DNA from: Streptomyces sp. NBC_01431
GTDB taxonomy: Bacteria > Actinomycetota > Actinomycetes > Streptomycetales > Streptomycetaceae
Length of the DNA: 64,000 bases
Reading direction: 5' to 3'
NCBI RefSeq assembly: GCF_036231355.1
Contig: NZ_CP109496.1
Coordinates: 6,572,001-6,636,000 of the forward strand
Positions 58,526 to 64,000 of the stretch are shown one piece after another. The position numbers and the translations under genes are program-made. The notes beneath the pieces were generated by a model, which saw nothing but the letters and a program-made list of their open reading frames with translations, ran no database searches and had not been told where the DNA came from. Numbering within the stretch: the stretch's first letter is position 1; each line of letters starts with the position of its first letter.

Positions 58526-58552
58526 CCGGGGCCCTGGCGCTTCGGGCCCCGG
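58526..58552 (+). terminator. hairpin terminator of the pim operon
   Basis: CCGGGGCCC (58526-58534) and GGGCCCCGG (58544-58552) make a perfect 9-bp stem with a 9-base loop, shortly after pimA. Confidence 0.5.
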
Positions 58553-58598
58553 AGTCGGCGGGCCGGGGCAGCCGCGCCTCCCGGTAGCCTTGCGGCCC

Positions 58599-59144
58599 GT
58601 GACCGTAACCCTCATCTGGATCGCCGTCGCCCTCGTCGCGATCGGCCTCTATCTCAGCTGGACCGCGGGCCGGCTCGACCGGCTGCACGCCCGCATCGAC
58701 GCGGCCCGCGCCGCCCTGGACGCCCAACTGCTGCGCCGCGCCTCGGTCACCCAGGAACTCGCCACCAGCGGGGTCCTCGACCCCGCCGCCTCCATCGTGC
58801 TGTACGAGGCCGCACACGCGGCGCGCCAGGCGGAGGAGGAGCACCGGGAGGTCGCCGAGAGCGAGCTGAGCCAGGCGCTGCGGGCCGTCTTCGGGGAACC
58901 CGCGCAGGTCGACGCCGTACGGGAGGCCCCCGGCGGCGTGGCGGCCGCCGAGGAGCTGGCGCAGGCGGTGCGCAGGGTGCCCATGGCGCGGCGCTTCCAC
59001 AACGACGCCGTACGGGCCGCACGGGCGCTGCGCAGGCACCGAACGGTGCGGTGGCTCCGGCTGGCCGGCCACGCCCCGTTCCCGCTCGCCTTCGAGATGG
59101 ACGACGAACCACCGACGGCGCTCGCCGACCGGCCGGGCAGCTGA
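58599..59144 (+). CDS. single-span membrane protein of unknown function
   Basis: The 181-residue protein has an N-terminal transmembrane helix (VTLIWIAVALVAIGLYLSW) and then a mainly helical, Ala/Arg/Glu-rich cytoplasmic part (ALDAQLLRRASVTQELATSG) that resembles LemA or coiled-coil scaffold proteins only loosely. TAGCCT lies nine bases upstream of GTG 58599, and TTG 58590 is an alternative start. It lies between the PIM genes and pdxS, on the same strand as both. Confidence 0.7.
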   Translation: MTVTLIWIAVALVAIGLYLSWTAGRLDRLHARIDAARAALDAQLLRRASVTQELATSGVLDPAASIVLYEAAHAARQAEEEHREVAESELSQALRAVFGEPAQVDAVREAPGGVAAAEELAQAVRRVPMARRFHNDAVRAARALRRHRTVRWLRLAGHAPFPLAFEMDDEPPTALADRPGS

Positions 59145-59275
59145 TTTCAGGTCCGGGGGACCGGCCACCTGGCGCAGAACGATCCACCGGCTGTCCATTG
59201 GCCCTTGATGTGGACCGGGACACCGGGGTTCCCTCAGGGCAGCAGAATCCCTTCTTCACCCAGTGAGGTCGCTCC

Positions 59276-60196
59276 GTGTCCAGCACGCCTTCCAGCACCC
59301 CCCAGTCCGACAGCCCCGCGATCGGCACCGCCCGCGTCAAGCGCGGCATGGCCGAGCAGCTCAAGGGCGGCGTGATCATGGACGTGGTCAACGCCGAGCA
59401 GGCGAAGATCGCCGAGGACGCGGGCGCCGTCGCGGTCATGGCCCTGGAGCGGGTTCCGGCCGACATCCGCAAGGACGGCGGCGTGGCCCGGATGTCCGAC
59501 CCGAACATGATCGAGGAGATCATCGGCGCGGTCTCCATCCCGGTGATGGCCAAGTCCCGCATCGGCCACTTCGTCGAGGCTCAGGTCCTGCAGTCGCTCG
59601 GCGTCGACTACATCGACGAGTCCGAGGTCCTCACCCCGGCCGACGAGGTCAACCACAGCGACAAGTTCGCCTTCACCACGCCGTTCGTCTGCGGCGCCAC
59701 CAACCTGGGCGAGGCCCTGCGCCGCATCGCCGAGGGCGCGGCCATGATCCGCTCCAAGGGCGAGGCCGGCACCGGCAACGTGGTCGAGGCCGTCCGCCAC
59801 CTGCGTCAGATCAAGAACGAGATCGCCAAGCTGCGCGGCTTCGACAACAACGAGCTGTACGCCGCCGCCAAGGAGCTGCGCGCCCCGTACGAGCTGGTCA
59901 AGGAAGTCTCCGAGCTCGGCAAGCTCCCGGTTGTGCTGTTCTCCGCCGGCGGCGTGGCCACCCCCGCCGACGCCGCGCTGATGCGCCAGCTCGGCGCCGA
60001 GGGCGTCTTCGTCGGCTCCGGCATCTTCAAGTCGGGCGACCCGGCCAAGCGCGCCGCCGCCATCGTGAAGGCCACCACCTTCTTCGACGACCCGAAGATC
60101 ATCGCGGACGCCTCCCGCAACCTGGGCGAGGCCATGGTGGGCATCAACTGCGACACCCTGCCCGAGACCGAGCGCTACGCCAACCGCGGCTGGTAG
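59276..60196 (+). CDS. pdxS: pyridoxal 5'-phosphate synthase subunit PdxS
   Basis: PdxS makes PLP from ribose-5-phosphate, glyceraldehyde-3-phosphate and ammonia. The 306-residue TIM barrel carries RMSDPNMIEEIIGAVSIPVM, VLTPADEVNHSDKFAF and the IRSKGEAGTGNVVEAVRHLR block with the catalytic Lys. The GTG start at 59276 begins the conserved protein. It is followed by pdxT after six bases; together they form the 12+12 PLP synthase. Confidence 0.96.
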   Translation: MSSTPSSTPQSDSPAIGTARVKRGMAEQLKGGVIMDVVNAEQAKIAEDAGAVAVMALERVPADIRKDGGVARMSDPNMIEEIIGAVSIPVMAKSRIGHFVEAQVLQSLGVDYIDESEVLTPADEVNHSDKFAFTTPFVCGATNLGEALRRIAEGAAMIRSKGEAGTGNVVEAVRHLRQIKNEIAKLRGFDNNELYAAAKELRAPYELVKEVSELGKLPVVLFSAGGVATPADAALMRQLGAEGVFVGSGIFKSGDPAKRAAAIVKATTFFDDPKIIADASRNLGEAMVGINCDTLPETERYANRGW

Positions 60197-60202
60197 TCAC
60201 TC

Positions 60203-60787
60203 ATGAACACCCCAGTGATCGGTGTCCTGGCTCTCCAGGGCGACGTACGGGAGCACCTCATCGCCCTGGCCGCGGCGGACGCCGTGGCCAGGCCGGTCAG
60301 GCGTCCCGAGGAGCTCGCCGACGTGGACGGCCTGGTCATACCCGGCGGCGAGTCCACCACCATCTCCAAGCTGGCCGCGCTGTTCGGCATGCTGGAGCCG
60401 CTGCGCGAGAGGGTGCGGGCGGGCCTGCCCGTGTACGGCACCTGCGCCGGGCTGATCATGCTCGCCGACAAGATCCTCGACCCGCGCTCGGGCCAGGAGA
60501 CCATCGGCGGCATCGAGATGATCGTCCGCCGCAACGCCTTCGGCCGCCAGAACGAGTCGTTCGAGGCGACCGTGGAGGTCTCCGGAGTGGGCCCCGTGGA
60601 GGGCGTGTTCATCCGCGCCCCCTGGGTCGAGTCCGTCGGCGCCGAGACCGAGGTGCTCGCCGAGCACGGCGGCCACATCGTCGCCGTACGCCAGGGAAAC
60701 GCGCTGGCGACCTCGTTCCACCCCGAGCTGACGGGCGACCACCGCATGCACGCGCTGTTCGTGGACATGGTGCGCGCCGCCGCCTGA
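60203..60787 (+). CDS. pdxT: PdxT glutaminase subunit of PLP synthase
   Basis: The 194-residue glutamine amidotransferase supplies ammonia to PdxS through a tunnel. It has IPGGEST, nucleophile Cys81 in YGTCAGLIML, and His/Glu of the triad in FHPELTGD. It begins six bases after the pdxS stop, in the same operon. Confidence 0.96.
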   Translation: MNTPVIGVLALQGDVREHLIALAAADAVARPVRRPEELADVDGLVIPGGESTTISKLAALFGMLEPLRERVRAGLPVYGTCAGLIMLADKILDPRSGQETIGGIEMIVRRNAFGRQNESFEATVEVSGVGPVEGVFIRAPWVESVGAETEVLAEHGGHIVAVRQGNALATSFHPELTGDHRMHALFVDMVRAAA

Positions 60788-60901
60788 AAGGCGCGCGCGT
60801 GAGCGCCCGATGAGGGGCGGGGGCCGGGCGACGGGTGGCCCGGCTCCCGGTAGGATCTCTGCCGAACGACGCAGAATGGGTTACGCGAAGGAGACAGGCA
60901 G

Positions 60902-61654
60902 ATGTCCGGCCACTCTAAATGGGCTACGACGAAGCACAAGAAGGCCGTGATCGATGCCAAGCGCGGCAAGCTCTTCGCGAAGCTGATCAAGAACATCGAG
61001 GTCGCGGCCCGCACCGGCGGCGCCGACATCGATGGCAACCCGACCCTCTTCGACGCCGTGCAGAAGGCCAAGAAGCAGTCGGTGCCCAACAAGAACATCG
61101 ACTCCGCGCTCAAGCGCGGTGCCGGTCTCGAAGCGGGCGGTGCCGACTACGAGACGATCATGTACGAGGGTTACGGCCCGAACGGCGTCGCGGTGCTCAT
61201 CGAGTGCCTCACCGACAACCGCAACCGTGCCGCCTCCGACGTACGTGTAGCGATGACCCGCAACGGCGGCTCGATGGCCGACCCGGGCTCGGTCTCGTAC
61301 CTGTTCAACCGCAAGGGCGTCGTCGTCCTGCCCAAGGGCGAGCTCTCCGAGGACGACGTCCTGGAGACGGTCCTGGAGGCGGGCGCCGAGGAGGTCAACG
61401 ACCTCGGCGACTCCTTCGAGATCATCTCCGAGGCCACGGACATGGTCGCGGTCCGTACGGCGCTCCAGCAGGCCGGCATCGACTACGACTCGGCCGAGGC
61501 CAACTTCGTCCCGACCATGCAGGTCGAGCTGGACGAAGAGGGCGCGCGGAAGATCTTCAAGCTCATCGACGCGCTGGAGGACAGCGACGACGTGCAGAAC
61601 GTCTTCGCCAACTTCGACGTCTCCGACGAGGTCATGGAGAAGGTCGACGCGTAG
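60902..61654 (+). CDS. yebC: YebC/PmpR-family protein
   Basis: The 250-residue protein starts with the family signature MSGHSKWATTKHKKAVIDAK and has the conserved block YEGYGPNGVAVLIECLTDNR. YebC family members are described as DNA-binding regulators, and some as translation factors relieving ribosome stalling at proline stretches. GAAGGAGA precedes the ATG. It lies between pdxT and ruvC, its frequent position in actinobacteria. Confidence 0.95.
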   Translation: MSGHSKWATTKHKKAVIDAKRGKLFAKLIKNIEVAARTGGADIDGNPTLFDAVQKAKKQSVPNKNIDSALKRGAGLEAGGADYETIMYEGYGPNGVAVLIECLTDNRNRAASDVRVAMTRNGGSMADPGSVSYLFNRKGVVVLPKGELSEDDVLETVLEAGAEEVNDLGDSFEIISEATDMVAVRTALQQAGIDYDSAEANFVPTMQVELDEEGARKIFKLIDALEDSDDVQNVFANFDVSDEVMEKVDA

Positions 61655-61677
61655 CGCTGCCACGTGCTGAGCGGTTT

Positions 61678-61713
61678 CGGCGGGCCGATGGGACACGTCC
61701 CATCGGCCCGCCG
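61678..61713 (+). terminator. hairpin terminator between yebC and ruvC
   Basis: Perfect 16-bp arms (61678-61693 and 61698-61713) around CACG follow the yebC stop by 23 bases. The ruvCAB genes must then have their own promoter in the following 58 bases. Confidence 0.8.
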
Positions 61714-61771
61714 CCGTTGTCAGTGGCAGCGGATAGCCTGGCAGGAAGTCAAAGATCATTGGGGAGGGGCC

Positions 61772-62302
61772 GTGCGCGTACTCGGGGTGGACCCCGGACT
61801 GACGCGGTGTGGCGTGGGCGTCGTCGAAGGGGTGGCGGGCCGACCGCTCACCATGCTCGGTGTCGGTGTCGTACGGACCCCGGCGGACGCCGAGTTGGGC
61901 CACCGGCTCGTCGCCATCGAGCGCGGCATCGAGGAGTGGCTGGATGCCCACCGGCCCGAATTCGTCGCCGTGGAGCGGGTGTTCAGCCAGCACAACGTGC
62001 GCACCGTGATGGGCACCGCCCAAGCCAGCGCCGTCGCCATGCTATGCGCGTCCCGGCGCGGCATCCCCGTCGCCCTGCACACCCCCAGCGAGGTCAAGGC
62101 CGCCGTCACCGGAAGCGGCCGCGCCGACAAGGCGCAGGTCGGTGCCATGGTGACCCGGCTGCTCCGGCTGGACGCGCCGCCCAGACCGGCCGACGCGGCC
62201 GACGCCCTCGCTCTCGCCATCTGCCACATCTGGCGCGCCCCGGCCCTGAACAGGCTCCAACAGGCCCACGCCCAGCACTCCGTACGGAAGGTCACCCGAT
62301 GA
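61772..62302 (+). CDS. ruvC: Holliday junction resolvase RuvC
   Basis: RuvC cuts four-way DNA junctions in recombination repair. The 176-residue protein has the acidic residues of the active site: Asp7 in GVDPGLTRCG, Glu in VERVF (about residue 70), and two Asp in DAADALALAICH near the C-terminus. GGGGAGGGG lies just before the GTG start. Its stop overlaps ruvA (ATGA). Confidence 0.97.
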   Translation: MRVLGVDPGLTRCGVGVVEGVAGRPLTMLGVGVVRTPADAELGHRLVAIERGIEEWLDAHRPEFVAVERVFSQHNVRTVMGTAQASAVAMLCASRRGIPVALHTPSEVKAAVTGSGRADKAQVGAMVTRLLRLDAPPRPADAADALALAICHIWRAPALNRLQQAHAQHSVRKVTR

Positions 62303-62904
62303 TCGCCTTCGTCAGCGGCCCGGTCGCCGCCCTCGCTCCCGACACCGCGGTGGTCGAGGTCGGCGGCATCGGCATGGCCCTCCAGTGCACGCCCAACACA
62401 CTGGCCGAACTGCGCGTCGGCCAGCACGCCAAACTCGCCACGTCCCTGGTCGTACGCGAGGACTCGCTGACCCTGTACGGCTTCGCGGACGACGACGAGA
62501 AGCAGGTCTTCGAACTGCTCCAGACCGCCAACGGGGTGGGCCCCCGGCTCGCCCAGGCGGTGCTCTCCGTGCACACCCCGAACGCGCTGCGCCGTGCGTT
62601 CGCCACCGGTGACGAGAAGGCGCTCACCGCGGTGCCCGGCATCGGCAAGAAGGGCGCCCAGAAGCTCCTCATCGAGCTGAAGGACCGGCTCGGCGCGCCC
62701 GTCGGGAACGCCCCGGCGGCAGCGGCGCCGGTCACCGCGGCCTGGCGGGACCAGCTGCACGCGGCTCTCATCGGGCTCGGCTACGCGACCCGGGAGGCCG
62801 ACGAGGCGGTCGCCGCCGTCGAGCCGCAGGCCGAGGCCTCGGACAAGCCGAACGTCGGCGCCCTCCTGAAGGCCGCCCTGCAGAGCCTCAACCGCGCCCG
62901 CTGA
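62299..62904 (+). CDS. ruvA: Holliday junction DNA-binding protein RuvA
   Basis: RuvA tetramers bind the junction and position RuvB. The 201-residue protein has domain I (OB-fold, MIAFVSGPVAAL), the two HhH motifs of domain II (NGVGPRLAQAVLS, VPGIGKKGAQKLLIELKDRL), an Ala/Pro linker, and C-terminal domain III (ALIGLGYATREADEAVAAVE) that contacts RuvB. It overlaps ruvC by four bases. Confidence 0.97.
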   Translation: MIAFVSGPVAALAPDTAVVEVGGIGMALQCTPNTLAELRVGQHAKLATSLVVREDSLTLYGFADDDEKQVFELLQTANGVGPRLAQAVLSVHTPNALRRAFATGDEKALTAVPGIGKKGAQKLLIELKDRLGAPVGNAPAAAAPVTAAWRDQLHAALIGLGYATREADEAVAAVEPQAEASDKPNVGALLKAALQSLNRAR

Positions 62905-62959
62905 GCCCGTCCGCGCCCCACCGGCCCACCCATCGCGACCACGATCCGAGGCACACCGC

Positions 62960-64000
62960 ATGAACTGGGAAGACAGCTCCGACACGGCGGATCTGTCCGC
63001 GACGGCCGGTCCCGGCGACCGCCTGGTCGGCGCCGACGCCGACGGCGAGGACACCGCCGTCGAGGCCGCGCTGCGCCCGAAGGACCTGGACGAGTTCGTC
63101 GGCCAGGAGAAGGTCCGCGAGCAGCTCGACCTGGTGCTGCGCGCCGCCCGCGCCCGCGGCGCCACCGCCGACCACGTCCTGCTCTCCGGCGCGCCCGGCC
63201 TCGGCAAGACCACCCTCTCGATGATCATCGCGGCCGAGATGGGCGCCCCGATCCGCATCACCAGTGGCCCCGCCATCCAGCACGCGGGAGACCTCGCCGC
63301 GATCCTCTCCTCCCTCCAGGAGGGCGAGGTCCTCTTCCTCGACGAGATCCACCGGATGTCGCGCCCCGCGGAGGAGATGCTCTACATGGCGATGGAGGAC
63401 TTCCGGGTCGACGTCATCGTCGGCAAGGGCCCCGGAGCCACCGCCATCCCGCTCGAACTGCCGCCCTTCACGCTGGTCGGCGCCACCACCCGGGCCGGTC
63501 TGCTGCCGCCCCCGCTGCGCGACCGCTTCGGCTTCACCGGCCACATGGAGTTCTACGAGCCCTCCGAGCTGGAGCGGGTCATCCACCGCTCGGCCCGGCT
63601 GCTCGACGTGGAGATCGACTCCGCCGGCGCCGCAGAGATCGCGGGTCGCTCCCGCGGCACCCCGCGCATCGCCAACCGCCTCCTGCGCCGCGTCCGCGAC
63701 TACGCCCAGGTCAAGGCCGACGGCGTCATCACCCCCGCGATCGCCTCAGCCGCACTGGGGGTCTACGAGGTCGACGCCCGGGGCCTGGACCGCCTGGACC
63801 GGGCCGTGCTCCAGGCGCTCCTGAAGCTGTTCGGTGGGGGGCCGGTCGGCCTGTCGACCCTGGCGGTCGCGGTGGGGGAGGAGCGCGAAACGGTGGAGGA
63901 GGTGGCCGAGCCCTTCCTGGTGCGCGAGGGCCTGCTCGCCCGCACCCCGCGCGGCCGGGTGGCCACCCCCGCCGCCTGGGCCCACCTCGGTCTCGTACCG
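62960..64000 (+). CDS. ruvB: Holliday junction helicase RuvB (3' end beyond window)
   Basis: RuvB is the AAA+ motor for branch migration. The visible 347 residues include Walker A GAPGLGKTT, Walker B LFLDEIHRM, sensor 1 in GATTRAGLL, the RRVRDYAQV sensor 2 helix, and most of the winged C-terminal domain (GGGPVGLSTLAVAVGEERET). Full RuvB is usually about 350-360 residues, so only a few residues are missing. The ATG at 62960 follows ruvA by 55 bases. Confidence 0.96.
   Translation, partial: MNWEDSSDTADLSATAGPGDRLVGADADGEDTAVEAALRPKDLDEFVGQEKVREQLDLVLRAARARGATADHVLLSGAPGLGKTTLSMIIAAEMGAPIRITSGPAIQHAGDLAAILSSLQEGEVLFLDEIHRMSRPAEEMLYMAMEDFRVDVIVGKGPGATAIPLELPPFTLVGATTRAGLLPPPLRDRFGFTGHMEFYEPSELERVIHRSARLLDVEIDSAGAAEIAGRSRGTPRIANRLLRRVRDYAQVKADGVITPAIASAALGVYEVDARGLDRLDRAVLQALLKLFGGGPVGLSTLAVAVGEERETVEEVAEPFLVREGLLARTPRGRVATPAAWAHLGLVP

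Overview
The window is high-GC actinobacterial DNA, almost certainly a Streptomyces chromosome. Evidence: GTG starts and 4-base start/stop overlaps are common, many promoters look leaderless, hairpin terminators lack T-runs, and there is an ssgB sporulation gene, a PIM-lipid operon and an arginine cluster in the order argC-J-B-D-R. No rRNA genes, insertion sequences, prophage genes, CRISPR arrays or natural-product megasynthases were seen.

Bases 1-10,500 look accessory. They hold a PLP enzyme fragment, acetyltransferases, a YciI/ECF42-type sigma factor pair, a decayed epoxide hydrolase, a TetR/oxidoreductase divergent pair, a two-gene HEAT/MerR unit, a MarR/amidohydrolase/SDR group and a truncated MerR gene. 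Several regulator genes face clear inverted-repeat operators.

Bases 10,500-18,500 are the arginine genes: argCJBDR with ARG-box-like promoter sequence, then convergent L,D-transpeptidase and flavin-type oxidoreductase genes, then argH with its own matching promoter. Bases 18,500-25,000 hold a TetR/MFS exporter operon with a 19-bp perfect inverted repeat, a lysophospholipid acyltransferase, a secreted glycerophosphodiesterase, a small sigma-like protein, membrane proteins and an internally deleted HAD phosphatase.

Bases 25,000-28,200 are a metNIQ methionine-type ABC importer. It is preceded by an operator-like dyad and a 28-codon leader peptide ending in a Cys/Met-rich stretch, the strongest candidate here for a new regulatory system. 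Bases 28,300-35,600 hold cobalamin and siroheme genes (cobL, a BluB-CobT fusion with a very long low-complexity N-terminus, cysG), followed by a 40-bp tandem repeat. Next come a TrmH methyltransferase, a membrane-anchored Ser/Thr kinase and small proteins.

Bases 38,800-46,000 carry seven tRNA genes: three Val(GAC), Cys and Gly on the minus strand, and two Val(CAC) on the plus strand. Between them lie the folate genes pabB/pabC, acetyltransferases, a DsbA-like protein, a CGNR regulator and ssgB. Bases 46,000-64,000 are conserved housekeeping: a DEDDh exonuclease divergent from a DUF4365 nuclease-like pair, thrS, a HIT protein, a large membrane protein, an EF-G paralogue with a degenerate G4 motif, the pgsA/acyltransferase/pimA operon, pdxST, yebC and ruvCAB, with ruvB running off the end.
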